Shown here piece by piece: positions 1 through 11,573 of a stretch of DNA of 64,000 bases. Position numbers and translations under genes: made by a program. How positions within the stretch are numbered: the first letter of the stretch is position 1; each line of letters starts with the position of its first letter. The DNA lies in the NCBI GenBank assembly GCA_029204045.2, contig CM055064.1, forward strand, positions 6,048,873 through 6,112,872. Direction: 5' to 3'. Source of the stretch: Tillandsia leiboldiana (taxonomy: Eukaryota; Streptophyta; Magnoliopsida; Poales; Bromeliaceae). The notes under the pieces are model-generated. The model was not told where the DNA came from, did not search any database, and was given only the letters and a program-made list of their open reading frames with translations.

Positions 1-530
1 GTAGGTACACAACGGTGAGAGTTTTTGGATGTTTCGGACTGTTGACCGCGAGTTTGGGCATCAGCTTTATGATCGCCTTGCGAGCCAGTCTTCAGTCCCG
101 TTCACCGACGGTTTGGTCCCCGTCAGGGTATTCTTTTTACTTGAGGGATCGACTTCGACCCATGGGTTCGCTGGGGCTATGTTAGCATGTTGAGCGACCA
201 ACTGCGGCACGAGATTGTGCCTTTTGAGGATCCCTTTTGATGGTAGCCTGCAGTTGTGAAGTCCACTCGAGTGGTTTCGGATCGGGAGGTAACCGAGTGA
301 AGACCTCAACTTATTGGATTTCCCTTCCTTATTGGACGAGTCTGCGGGTATGCTTCGGGTCGTCTTGTTGAGGGAAGCACCATGTTGTGGTTTGGTGCGT
401 ATTACACTTGTGGTTATCTCAGTTTTCCCCCAGCCTTTTTAGTGGAGCCCTTGGTTTTTCACGTCTCAGCTCAGTAGTGATGTGTTTTCCCTCGCCCGTG
501 ATTTACTTGCCCCTTTGAGATCTGTGATTA

Positions 531-737
531 TTGGAGTACGAGGGACGCCCGTTGCAATTTCTGGCTCGAGAGATGAGAGAATTGCACATCGGGTCATGCC
601 GTACTTGTTGTTGTTGTTGCGGAGTAATCACGAGGAGCGAGTGGGGGAGCTGGAGGCGTATTGTTAGATACCTAGCCGTGGTATTCTTGACTCCTGATGG
701 GCTTGATCTAGTTTCGAGGATGAAACTTTCTTTTAGT
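531..737 (+). pseudogene. Integrase C-terminal tail, Ty3/gypsy element A (degenerate)
   Basis: This is the last part of a retrotransposon integrase, the enzyme that inserts the cDNA into chromosomes. One frame reads EYEGRPLQFLAREMREL, then a frameshift near 590 moves to a second frame with LLRSNHEER and GELEA, and the end reads FEDETFF just before the polypurine tract. The same tail order (ARE..., NHEER, DETFF) recurs in elements J and F in this window, which supports the call. There are several stops (for example after GELEAYC), so it is dead. Positions 1-530 should be upstream integrase sequence, but I cannot recognise any motif there. Domain identity as a chromodomain-type tail is inferred from family knowledge. 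Confidence 0.7.
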
Positions 738-746
738 GGGGGAGGA
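735..746 (+). other. Polypurine tract of element A
   Basis: The purine run AGTGGGGGAGGA lies directly against the TG that starts the LTR at 747. It would prime plus-strand DNA synthesis. Element F, on the other strand, has the same tract next to its 3' LTR (34,729-34,740), so A and F belong to one lineage although their LTR sequences differ. Confidence 0.8.
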
Positions 747-1986
747 TGTGAGGTCCTGGAATCCCCCGCGTAGGGTTGCTGGTTGTTGGGCAGCTTTCGG
801 TCGCCGTTGGGGGAGTTGGTGCGCGTGTTGGGGGGGCCCAGAAATGGATTTGTGATGCAATTTGGGATTTGCTTGCATCACTGGAGGCCTGTGTGGGTTG
901 CGCGCATTTTGGACACAAGTGGTGGACTTCGGGCTTAAATTGAGACCCCGTGGGAAGTTGGAGGACCCGTCGGGTGTTTAGAAGTGATTTCGCGCGATTC
1001 AGATGTCAAAATTAGACTCCGGGTGAAGTCCGGATAAAAGTTTACCTCTCCGGTCGCCTTCGGGAATTTTTAGAGTTGGAATTGGGCAAATCGGACTTTA
1101 AAAATGGACCCGGCGCGAAAATCGGATCGAGTGGGCATTCGGCAAATTTTCGGGTGAGAATTTGGAGAAATGGACATCGTTTTTGGATTCAGCGCGCGAA
1201 ATCGCTAAGAATGGACTATTTACTTGTTGGTTTTAGAGCCCGGATGAAGTGCGCGTTTTTCGAGGCATCACGGCACGAATCTCGAGGCGAGGCGAGGCAA
1301 ATCCCGAGGAGTGCGGCTCGCGGATCGAGGCGGGCGCGCGGCTTGAGGAGCGTACGGCGCGGCAGGGGGGGGCGCACTGGCGCTTCGGCGGGAATCGCGC
1401 AGGGGCCGCCACATGGCGGCCCCCCATTCGCGCCCGCGCGGACGCGGGGTGCGGGCGTCCGTGCGGCGCGCTCGGTGTCCCGCGCCTGCGCGGTGCTGGG
1501 TGTCACGCGCCCGTGTGGCGCGTGACTGCACGCACCGCGTGGCGCGCGGTGACTCGGCCACGTGGCGGGCGGGGGCGCCCGCTGCGCCTGGTGCGCGCCC
1601 CTGTGTGTGTCGACCGGGCGGTTGGAGGCCCCCCATTGGACGGTCCACCGTGGACCGGGCTCCGTGGACCACCCCTTCCTCTTTTTCTTCTTCTTCTTCT
1701 TCTTTCTTCTCCCCCGCAAGCCTTTCTCCTCCATTTTCTTTTCTTCCTTCTTCACCCGAGCGAGAGAGGGAGTGAGGAGGAGATTTTGGGTGGTGCGGTG
1801 GCGCGTCGTGAACCTCGTGGAGCGTGCGCGGGGTTCCGTTGGGAGCGTTGCGGCGACGGCGGCGCAGTCGGGTAGGTCCCGTGTGTTGGTTTTACTGTAT
1901 TTTTGTACAGTTTTTGGGGCGTTCTTTTGGACTGTAATTAACCCTCTTGCTTTTATCTGTGTTGGGGGCTGTGTTTTTACTGCTCC

Positions 1987-2480
1987 GTTTTGCGTGCGGA
2001 CCCCGGCGGCGTGCACCGTTTTGCGTGCGGACCCCGTTTTGCGTGCGGATTCTGGCACCGTGCACCATTTTGCGTGCGGACTCCGGCACCGTGCACCGTT
2101 TTGCGTGCGGACTCCGTTTTGCGTGCGGACTCCGGCACCGTGCATCGTTTTGCGTGCGGACTCCGGCACCGTGCACCGTTTTGCGTGCGGACTCCGTTTT
2201 GCGTGCGGACTCCGGCACCGTGCACCGTTTTGCGTGCGGACTCCGTTTTGCGTGCGGATCCTGGCACCGTGCACCGTTTTGCGTGCGGACTCCGGCACCG
2301 TGCACCGTTTTGCGTGCGGACTCCGTTTTGCGTGCGGATCCTGGCACCGTGCACCGTTTTGCGTGCGGACTCCGGCACCGTGCATCGTTTTGCGTGCGGA
2401 CTCCGTTTGGCGTGCGGATTCCGGCACCGTGCTCCGTTTTGCGTGCGGACTCCGGCAGCGGACATCGTTTTGCGTGCGGA
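1987..2480 (+). repeat. Minisatellite inside the LTR of element A (19 copies, 31/18 bp spacing)
   Basis: The core TTTTGCGTGCGGACTCCG occurs 19 times, starting at 1988, 2019, 2037, 2068, 2099, 2117, 2148 and so on to 2468. Spacings are only 31 or 18 bp. The 31 bp form adds a block containing GGCACCGTGCACC, and two 18 bp spacings never follow each other. Because neither 31 nor 18+31 is a multiple of three throughout, similar peptides appear in all frames on both strands, which explains the spurious 180-400 codon open frames. A few copies carry CCCCG, TTCTGG or TTTGGCG variants. Confidence 0.95.
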
Positions 2481-3764
2481 TCGCGTGGAGGCCAATTGCA
2501 AGTGTCTACGAGCAATTGGTGGCAAATCGAGGTGGGTGGCCTTATCTCCAAGTTATGGACTGTACAGTATTTCTACTGATGTAGGACTATGCATGATAGT
2601 TTATTTCATTGTGTAGTATGCTAGATTGTAGGAATTGTTATTCCTTTTATTATCTGTTAATATAGTTATTTTGGAACTTGACCTAGCACCCCCGTCATAT
2701 GTTGTATGTGTAACCAGACTAGTAGAAAACCCTCACTTGGGCTAGGGTTATTTATGCTTAGACATCCACACTGTACCTTCATCCCTGGACATAGTGTTTC
2801 CTCGCCCGGGTAGTGGGCCGAGAGGTCGGGACTTGCTTTTAGTGTGGGATGCTTTTACACTCTTGCCTGGGAGCAGAGTGGAGTCTGGTAGTTGTACTGG
2901 GTTGCTTATCTGTGCCGGGAACCGTTTGGGTAAACGGTAGTCCCGGGAGGTCTTGTTTCCCTGTTGTGCCGTCGTGGAGGGAGCCGTTGCGCAGACGGCA
3001 GCCCCGGGCCGTCGAGTATCTTCCGGTCCGTCTTGTTGGGAACCGTTGGGGTTGACGGTGGTCCCAGGTCGTTGAGTGTTGTCCGACCTGTTTTGTTACC
3101 CTGAGTTGTGGGTCGTTCCTGGCTGTGGAGTATCTCCAGCCAGTGAGCCTTGTGCTGCGAGCCGTTGGTGAGGCTAGTGTCTCGTGTTTCGAGTTAGCCG
3201 AGCAGCTGAGTCGTCGAGAGTGCTCCGACTGTTGTGCGAGGTATTTGGGGATCTTGAGCCCTACCGTTCTGAGAGTGAGCGTGGATTTTGACTAGCCTGC
3301 ATATGCCAATGTTTGATACTCTATGCCGCGCCGTCCTACTCAGTTGGAGTCGCGTCCTGAGATGCCGCTGTGGATACGATGGTTGGCCTGTTGAGGCAGT
3401 TTTCAACAGTTGAGGCAACGATGGGCCTATTGAGGCAGTTTTGCGCGAGGGATGAGTTAGTAGGACAGGACGCCCCACGTAAATCCCGTCCTCAAGTGGA
3501 TGTGTGGTAGTGGGCAGGAGCCTTCCTAGTCGACGGGCGCAGGCTTGACTGGACCTTTGAGGTAGTCAGTTCGTTTGGATCGATTGAGCACCTTGGGTGC
3601 GAGTGGTCTCTTTTACTTTCATCTGTTCCACTTTTGAGTGTCTAGATAGAGGCATGGTAGCTGTAGAGTAGTTTCCAGCTTTTCTTTCAGATTTCTTTGC
3701 CTGTTATCTTTTGCCTCTAGTAGACTTAGTGGGCAGACCGTTGGGCTTGTTGACGGTACCCACT

Positions 3765-3790
3765 GAGAACTACTGTGGGAAGTAGTTCTC
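3765..3790 (+). other. Conserved hairpin in LTR of element A
   Basis: The arms GAGAACTACT and AGTAGTTCTC flank a 6-base loop. The same arms with different loops occur in S2 (17,413-17,437), S4 (23,062-23,087), S5 (23,779-23,804 and 24,379-24,404) and, on the minus strand, F (39,641-39,666). H has a wobble-tolerant version near 53,595-53,620. The function is unknown. The position in the transcribed part of the LTR suggests an RNA element, which is inference. Confidence 0.7.
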
Positions 3791-4247
3791 ACACCCGTCG
3801 TGGTGTCTTTTTCCCCAGGAACTTCTCCTCCTGTTCCTGTTGCTCCAGTTGCTGATCCTTCTGACCGAGGCGAGGGAGTCGCGAGCTAGTTCCCTACCCG
3901 TCATTGGAGTGTAGCGGTACCCCTTCAGAGGAGAGCTTCAGTAGATTAGTTTTCTTCTTTTTCCTCTGTTGAGAGACCTTTGTTGTGAGGTATAGAGTTG
4001 TACTTTATTTTACAGTTTGAGAGACTGTTGTAGTGAGGATATTCTTGTATCGAGAGTCTGTACACTGATGTATTCATTGGAGATACCTCCCTTTTGAGTT
4101 TTGTATCAGAGGACTTTGTATATGATAGTATTTGGGGAGATGGATATTGTATTATTTCAGTTGTACAGTGTTTGGACTTCAGTTTTAGTAGTCTACTTTC
4201 AGCTCTCTGATATCTGTATACTGTAGTTGATTCTTTCTGCAGGTTAG

Positions 4248-4331
4248 ACGCTTCGTCTGTACGGCAGTTTCCGTACAGATGGCGGATCTGTTGGCGAGCC
4301 CGGGTGGCAGTTTCCACCCCGGGGCGTGACA
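4248..4331 (+). other. Terminal double-hairpin module at the LTR 3' end (reference copy)
   Basis: After GACGCTTCG come the stem arms TCTGTACGG and CCGTACAGA around a 6-base loop, then GGCGGATCTGTTGGCGAGCC, then a second stem GGGTGG / CCACCC around CAGTTT, and finally GGGGCGTGACA at the LTR end. The same layout, with different stem bases that still pair, is seen at the ends of S2, S4, S5, H and F. See the findings for the comparison. Confidence 0.75.
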
Positions 4332-5830
4332 CCATACTTTAACAACAATAATCGAAGAGTAAAGTAGAAAATGCTTATGTTGTAAAACAATGTTAATTTA
4401 GCGCGATATAAATTTGAAAGGATAAATCCACGATTTTAAAGATTGTGCCTATGCGACACCCGATTTTGAAATACTTTTCGCAACCTTTTTTATTTTTGAA
4501 AACCGCATTCGAAAAGCATAAGAAAAATAAAAAGTCCTACCATACAGCTATCCAACACAAGTCATAAATCCATCTCAACATCCACATCATCCACAATAAC
4601 TAAAACCACATATGAAGTAAACTAACCAACTGAAATAAACAAATAAAGAGAAGGAAAAGTATCACCAGCCAAAAGATTGGCTAACACTCTCTAGTCGCAT
4701 CCTCACCGCCGTCCCGGTCCCCACCCCTGACTGAACCTGTCACATAGTGGGAGTCAGTGACATGAAGAGTAAAGACATGCAAGTCTACAAAAACGATGCT
4801 AGAAAGGTACAGGAAATAGCAATAATAAACCGAACCGTAACCCTGAGCATATCGATCGTCGAACAAGTGCCGTAAGGCTCCTGCGACACTCAGTCGCTCC
4901 GATGTAGCGTAGATCTCAATAAGTAACTCGGGGTCAGTCAACCTTTCTTTAACTCTTGATGTGTCATACAAACCAGTTCTATCATACTCAGTTATCAAAA
5001 GAATTACCAACATTAATGATAACGACAAATAAAAGGAAAAACCGGAAGGGAGCCATCTGACGGCATCTCCTTCCTTGGATGAGGGTACCCACCTCAAACA
5101 GCGACGACCAAAAGCGCCTACGCCCTTCCTATGCCCTCGTACGTCACCTGGACCTAAATAAAGTCCCCAAAGAGCAAATAAAAAACCTTTACCTATTAGG
5201 TAAAAACAGTGGTCCCGACCGCTGTCCGGAGATGGACAAACTACGCCTCGGACCACACATCGTGGCGTTAGGCCACTGGAGCAAAAATAACCCGTACGAG
5301 AAAGGAAAATCGAAGGTAACCGCGTCAACAAAACGTGCTGTCCGGCGGACAGTACCGTCGAGCGGACTGTGCCGTCGAGGTCCTCGCTGGTGGTGGCGGC
5401 GGTGGCAGCGGCGACGGCCAAGGTAAAGGCACGGCGGAGGCATCACTTGGGTACATGTGGGACCGGGCGGCGGCGGCCTGGCAGGGCGCGGCGCGCGCGC
5501 AGCAGCGCAGCGTGGCGGCCTGGCAGGGAGCGGCCTCCCCCCTGCACCGCGCAGCCTAGCTCGCAACGCGGGCTGCGCTGAGTGGCGGCGGCATGGCAGG
5601 GCGCGGCGCGTGCGCAGCAGCACGGCGCGGCTTTACCCCCTCCCCCCCTGGCGTGTTTTCCTGCGCGCAGCTATACCGAGCGGCGGCGGCCTGGCAGGGT
5701 GCGGCCCTCGGCATGGCAGGGCGTGCAAACAGCGCGGCGCGGCTGCAGCAGCGGCGGTGCGCAGCAGCGCGTGGCGGTCTGCCCGGTGGGGCGCACGCGC
5801 ACGCAGGGCAGCAGCCATCCCCCGCAAGGC

Positions 5831-6120
5831 ACACGCTAGCGCTGGCGGCGCGTGGCCTCGCGATGCACGGGCATGTGCCAGTAACGCGGCGGTGCCTCGC
5901 ACGGCCAGGCGCTGGCGGCGCGCGGCCCTGCGCTGCGCGAGCAAGCGCTTGCAGCGTGGTGGTGCCCCACGCGGCCAAATGCTGGCGGCGCGCAGCCACG
6001 CGCTGCTCGGGCATGCGCTTGCAACGCGGTGGTGCCCTGCGCGGCAAAGTGCTGGCGGCGCGCGGCCTTGCGCTGTGCGGGCATGCGCCCGCAGCGCGGC
6101 GGTGCCCTACGCGGCCTGTT
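5831..6120. repeat. 70 bp tandem repeat, about 4 copies, GC-rich
   Basis: GCTGGCGGCG recurs at 5841, 5911, 5981 and 6051, and GGTGCC at 5891, 5961, 6031 and 6101, so the period is exactly 70 bp with no indels. Copies differ only by substitutions. It lies in the GC-rich core of LTR C-. The open frames of 200-300 codons over this stretch are by-products of the base composition. Confidence 0.9.
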
Positions 6121-6561
6121 CCCGCAGCGCGGAGAAGCCCCGCACGCCGCCCTCGTGGCCGCGCGGGGCTTCGCCGCGCTGCGGGCGCAGGACCGCGCAG
6201 CGCAGGGCCGCGCGCCGCCCTACGCCCGTAGTGCGACGAAGCCTCGCGCGGCTAGGAGGGTGGCGCGCTGCCCTGCGCTGCGCAGCTAGGCAGGCGACAG
6301 CGAACCCGGCTAGGGCATCCGAGCGGTGGTGGCGGCGCGGAAGGGCAGCGCGGCGGCGAAGCAGCTAGGGCAATGCAGCGGCGATGTGCTAGGGCATTGC
6401 GGCGGCTGTGCGTTAGGGCATTGCGGCGCTATCGTCGGCAAGAACAAAACAATCCGCCGAAAGCCCGAAAATAGAGAACAACGTATGAAATGAAAGCACA
6501 AAAGAAACCGAAAACTAATGGGGTAAGCTAACCTGATAAGAACGGAACAGACGACACGATC

Positions 6562-6566
6562 CTGCC
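6562..6566. repeat. Left target-site duplication of solo LTR S2 (CTGCC)
   Basis: CTGCC directly precedes the TG start of S2 and matches CTGCC at 17,828-17,832 directly after its terminal TGACA. Confidence 0.85.
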
Positions 6567-7411
6567 TGTGAGGACCCGGAAATTCCCACGTTTGGATTAC
6601 TACTGGATCTGTTACTTCTGGAGAACCAGGTTGAGTGTTAGAGGTGTTTGTGCGCATATTGGACCCAAGATTTGGACCCGGCATGAAAACTGGATCAAGT
6701 TCACTTCTCCGGAAATTTTTGGGAAATTTTAGAAGTGGAATTTGGCAAATCGGACAGCGGATTTGGATTCAGCGCGCGAAAACGCTCAAAATGGACTATT
6801 TACTTGTATTTTTCGGAGACCGGATGCCAAAACACGGATTTCGAGACTTTGGAACACTATTCCGGCTGCCGGAGACGCGCCGGCGGCGGCGGAGCGCGGC
6901 GGCGGGCTGAGGCGCGGCCGCCCGGTCCACTGCGGAGGCGTGCACCGGGGTGCTGGATGCGTGGCGGCTCCCGGTTGGCGGGCGCAGCAGGCGCGGTCCA
7001 CGGGAGTGACGCGGGTGCACGGTGGACCGGAGCGGGACACGTGGCGTGATAGCATTGGCTGGTGCACGAGCGCGCGGTCCACGCGGCTGGCGGCGGGTGC
7101 CTCGGGATGCGTGCCCGACCCGGGGCCGCGGGCGGCGCTGCCACGCACGTGGGCGTGGCGTGGGCGCGGCCGGGCGCACGTGGGCACGAATCCCGAGGAG
7201 TTGACCCCGCGTTCGGGTGCGGAGCGGGAGGACATGTGGCGCGACGCAGTTGGCTGCGCTCGCTGTTGCCTGTGCGGGGACACGTGTCGCTCCAAGGCCG
7301 ATTCGGGCGCTGATGATTTGGGGTACAATCTGGGTCACTGTAGCAGCCCGGAAGAGGTGGGTACCCGAAAGTTGGGACAAAATGGGAATTTTGGATTTGT
7401 TGAGTTGGGGC

Positions 7412-7418
7412 TATAAAT
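7412..7418 (+). promoter_or_regulatory. TATA box of LTR S2
   Basis: TATAAAT lies in a GGGGCTATAAATAGCCCC palindrome-like context downstream of a GC-rich U3. S4 (20,685) and H (51,741) have the same box at a matching place, so this is the LTR promoter and marks the U3/R border about 30 bp downstream. Confidence 0.75.
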
Positions 7419-8734
7419 AGCCCCCTTTGGCCTGCGATTTGAAGCTTTTCCCGAGCTCCCCTGCTGTTGATCCCTTAAGAAAAAATGTTTCTCACCTTGT
7501 GCTCCACCTTGTGATGGATTTACAGAATTTTTGGAGGCCTTGAGATCCGCGCTTTCTGCGACGCGGCGCACTGCGACGTTTCTTGGATTTTGGCTTCTAC
7601 CGTCGCCTTCCAGTGTGGGAGACCCCCTGAGCTACCCCAATGGAATTTTGAGACGATTTTTGCGGTAGAGCGTTCACGAGAGGTACGCATTCGATTTCCG
7701 TGTTGATCACCTTGCTTGATTCTGAGTTCTTGGCACGGTTTATGAGGCATTTCTAAGCCATTGTTTTGCTGGTGGATTCCTGGACAGCGGAGGCTTGTCG
7801 GATTTATTTCTCTGCACTCGATTATTGGAATTCGACGTTTGAGGACTCGATTGATATCTAGGCTTCACGAGGATCATCGCCGTATTTTTCTTAAATTTTT
7901 CCGAGACCTTCCCGGAGGTATACTATTCCCCTTTTATCTGTGTATGAGTTTACAGTTGTGTGGTTGTGAGTGTTGCGCACCTGTACTGTGGAATTTGTAA
8001 CTTGGCCTACGGGGCTCGGATTTGGGCGTGCAGGTACCCGTTTCGAAGGTCTCGACGTGTGGATCGCCGTAGTATTTTTATTGGAATTTTCAGGGCACTT
8101 TCTGCAGGTGAAAAATTAGCATCTTTGAGGCTGAATTTCAGGGTGTGTTTATTTGATTAATCTGTGGAATTAAGTGTAAATGTGAACCTTGTGTTGTATC
8201 CAGGAGAGTTTGCGGGTATTGCTGGACCCGTTAGAGTTGGAGATTTGGATTTCTGGGTATTTGCAGCTGTGGAACCTTGGACAGTTAGCGTTTTTAGGTG
8301 AGTGGCCCTGTCTCCAAGATTGATGGAATGTTCATTAAATCTGCTATAGTAGGACCATGCATGATAGAGATATTTTTGTGTAGCATGCTAGAATGAGATA
8401 GCTGATAATTCTAGAGTTATTTGTTGATCATGCAATCTTTTATTTCCTACCATCTGTAATTATAGTTATCTTGGAACTTGACCTAGCACCCCGTCATATG
8501 TTGCGTGTGTAACCAGACTAGTAGAAAACCCTCATCTGGGCTAGGTTTATTTATGCTTTAGACATCCACTATTCTTCTATTCCTGGACTTAGTGTCTTCC
8601 TCGCCCGGGTAGTGGGACGAGTGGTCGGGACTTCCTTTTAGTGTGGGATACATGTTACACTCGTGCTTGGGAGCAGAGTGGAGTCTGGTAGATGTAGTTG
8701 GTTGTTCATCTGTGGCGGGAGCCGTTTGGGTAGA

Positions 8735-8739
8735 CGGCA
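8735..8739. repeat. Left target-site duplication of element D (CGGCA)
   Basis: CGGCA lies next to the left end of D and is repeated at 16,295-16,299 after the right end. Removing D and one copy restores the continuity of LTR S2. Confidence 0.92.
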
Positions 8740-9770
8740 TGTCACGCCCCGAGTTTAAAAATCAAGTCTGAAATTTTTTTTTTTTTTTTATACATCAGAG
8801 TTTGCAAAACAGGCGTAACAGACCGCCACACATATAGGAAACTCTCTATTCCGTGAACAGAGACTCCCCTATATATGCACGGCTAGGCTAGTAATCAGCG
8901 ACAGATATCTCAGTACAACTACTAATCTAGTCAGCAGGAATAATTCGAAATCGGTAATCACATCAATATTTTAAATGTCTAAAACAAATAGAACTGTAAT
9001 AAATGCGGAAATAACAGTCTGCGTAAATCATCAAGGTTCTCAGTCATCTCTGTCTAGAATCATGGGGACAGCTCTATCGTGACAGGCTCACTGGATCGTC
9101 CCCACAACTCACCACCCGACGGACCTGCAACAGTCACCCGAGGGTGTGAGACACACCGGAGTGTATCCCAGTGGGCACGACGAGCCGAGAAATAGCTAAT
9201 CGTACCTACTGGGTACTAAAATCTGCGGATAGTAAAGATCTGTAGGAAAAACTGGAAACATAGATGTCTACTAATAATCAGAATTAAAACTGCAGGTAAG
9301 TATGCTGAACAATCAGGGTATCTCAGAGATAACTATCATGAAAACTGTAGAGCATGCATGCCGGAAATCAAAGTCAACTACAAGGATCATGTATAAAGAA
9401 CTACGAATGATACAAGCATGTCTACAGATAATAGTGCTGGAACACTGAGCAACAGTACGAGTAAAAGTAATGCGTCAAAGGTAGAAAACCAAATATCCAA
9501 TCATGTGCCAATATTGGTCTCAGAGAACCTCAGGCAATGCCACTGTTCGGCACCTTTTTCGGCTGACATAACCTTGTCGAGGGCTCACGGGTCTATCATC
9601 AGACCACTTTACCGGTAAAGAACAATCTCCACGAGGAGCTACCCCGGCCATGTTCGTGAAGTACAGCAGTGCATGGCAAGTCATAATGATCAAACTCACG
9701 GTCTAGTGACCGGGTAGTCGGCAACATGCCGAGATCCCAACAGGGAATCATCTGTCTATATCTATCCATC

Positions 9771-9880
9771 GGAATCAATCAATCATGCATATCGAGTAGT
9801 GTCTATCAATCAGGATCAATCAATCATGCATATCGAGTGGTGTCTATCAATCAGGATCAATCAATCATGCATATCGGAAT
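9771..9880. repeat. 41 bp tandem repeat in D 3' LTR (about 2.6 copies)
   Basis: The unit contains ATCAATCAATCATGCATATC followed by GAGTGGTGTCTATCAATCAG. The identical array in the other LTR is at 13,841-13,950. Confidence 0.9.
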
Positions 9881-11566
9881 ATCAACAATAAATCGGCTGA
9901 CAGGAATCAACCAGTGCCATCAAATCATGCAGATCTATATACTGAAAAAGCTGATGAACAGATATGTATATGGTATGTCTCATGAAGATCAAGGTCTATC
10001 AGAAATATAAAAACTGATAAACAGGTACGTAAGATATGTCTCACGTAGATCAAGATCTATCAGGACTAATCATAGGGCATGTCAATACAATCATCAAGGC
10101 TAATCTAGATAAAATCAGCAGGTATATATGATGAGTCTAAAAGAATCAATGTCTATCAGGGGATCATGTGATATATATGCAGTCATCATAGGTCGTATCG
10201 GTATAATTCGCAGGCTGGTCAAAAAAAAGGGTGTCCGACTGGACTAAAGCAACCAGAGGGCCGAATAGATCAAGCCCGGACCGAAGCTAACCCACCTGGA
10301 TGTAGGTAGATCCACGAACTCCCGCACAGCTACCGGGAGGCTGGTGCCGAAACAACTGGGCCCTGAATAAGAAGCTATGATCAGTAAAGGACTCACACAT
10401 ACCCATCCCGACGTCACGACAGTGACCAAAAAGATCCTAGGTGGCCATGCCAAGAAAACCACAGAAATAATGATCCCAACGGCGAAAACGGCGCTCAAAA
10501 CGGTAGAAAAACGGGCAAAAACGGAGCTACCGAACTTTGGGCTGTCGGATGGTGCACAGGAGCAAGCGTGGACCGGGTTTATGGCATCGGGCGGCGGCGG
10601 CATGCGCCGGGTGCACGCAGGAAGCGTGCACCGCGCTTCTCGGGCCGGGCCGGTGCACGACCCGAGCGTGCACCGGGTCCTTGCCCTTCGGCCGCAAGCG
10701 CGTGCACCGGGTGCACGCATGAGGCATGCACCGCGCGCCTTGGGCCGGGCCGGTGCACGAAACCGTGCACCGGGTCTGGTGCTTCCGACGCTGCGGGCAT
10801 GCACCGGGTGCACGCCTGGACCCGTAGACCGTGCTGTACGGACAAGCACAGTAACCCTAATTTCGCGGTTTTCTTCGCCGTTTTCGCTCCCGTTTCGCGA
10901 TTTCTTCTCCGTTTTCGCTCCCGTGCGACTCCGGCGAAGACCCCGCGACCATGGTAACGACGGCGGCGGCCTCCCGTTTAACAACGGCGGCGGCGGCCTC
11001 CCATTAACCTACTACGTTCCAACGAAACATCCCCAAAAAATCTCCGAATAAATCCGCGGTAAATCTAACGGCCAAAACGTTGATCCACGAACAACCAACA
11101 CGTCGATCGGAGGTCCGATAAAAAGAAACCGATTAAAACCACCAATTAAATCCGATAAAAATCATCGATCACACCCGATCAAGAACGAGAATAAAGGGTT
11201 GATCAAAACCCCGACAAAAATCCGTGATCGATGTACCGATTAAAACAACCTTATAAGAACACGGAAAACCCCCGATTAATTCTACAAAAGGATTAACGAC
11301 CACTAACCTCAATCTATCGGAATTAAAGAACCGATCTTGTTTCCTTTCGGCGTTGGAGACCCGGATCCGCTCCCCGTAGACGATGGCGTCTCGTTCTTCC
11401 GGTCTCCGGACGTCAATCGGGGCGATCGGGTTCCTCCGCTTTCTCCCTCTTTCCTTATTTTCTCCTCCGGTTAGGGTTCCGTCTTTTCTTTTCTTTTTTT
11501 CTCTTCTCACCGATTAGGGTTTTTTTTTTTTATTTCTTTTCTTTTCTTTTCTTTAATCGGTATCCC

Positions 11567-11573
11567 TTATATA
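11567..11573 (-). promoter_or_regulatory. TATA box of D 3' LTR
   Basis: Minus strand reads GCTATATAAGG. The equivalent box in the 5' LTR is at 15,640-15,646. Downstream on the minus strand is an A/G-rich leader. Confidence 0.6.

Larger units (their letters stand above)
747..4331 (+). mobile_element. 3' LTR of Ty3/gypsy element A (about 3.6 kb)
   Basis: The LTR starts TGTGAGGTCCTGG right after the polypurine tract and ends CCCCGGGGCGTGACA at 4331. The start resembles those of LTRs S2 (6567), S4 (19,932) and H (50,895), and the end is shared by most LTRs here. In order it holds a GC-rich U3 with CACGTGG and ATTGG boxes (about 1400-1660), a CT-rich tract (1674-1745), a minisatellite (1987-2480), and a long R/U5-like part with the hairpin at 3765-3790 and the terminal double hairpin at 4248-4331. 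The 5' LTR must lie left of the window. The following bases CCATA would be the right target duplication. Long open frames in this LTR come from the repeat and are not genes. Confidence 0.85.

Noticed and set aside
1987..2480. CRISPR-like array because of regular repeats
   Set aside because: The 'spacers' are themselves repeats, the spacing is 31/18 bp and the context is a plant LTR.
1216..2616. Several overlapping open frames of 180-403 codons on both strands
   Set aside because: They lie over a minisatellite whose unit lacks stops. The peptides are just the repeat read in different frames.
5189..6368. Long Ala/Arg-rich open frames (up to 303 codons)
   Set aside because: GC-rich tandem repeat in an LTR with few stop codons. 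All six frames are open and no domain is seen.
10244..11051. Open frames of 246 and 224 codons, present again at 14,314-15,121
   Set aside because: The duplicate is due to the two LTRs of D. Both frames overlap on opposite strands in the GTGCACCGGG-rich part, without a recognisable domain.
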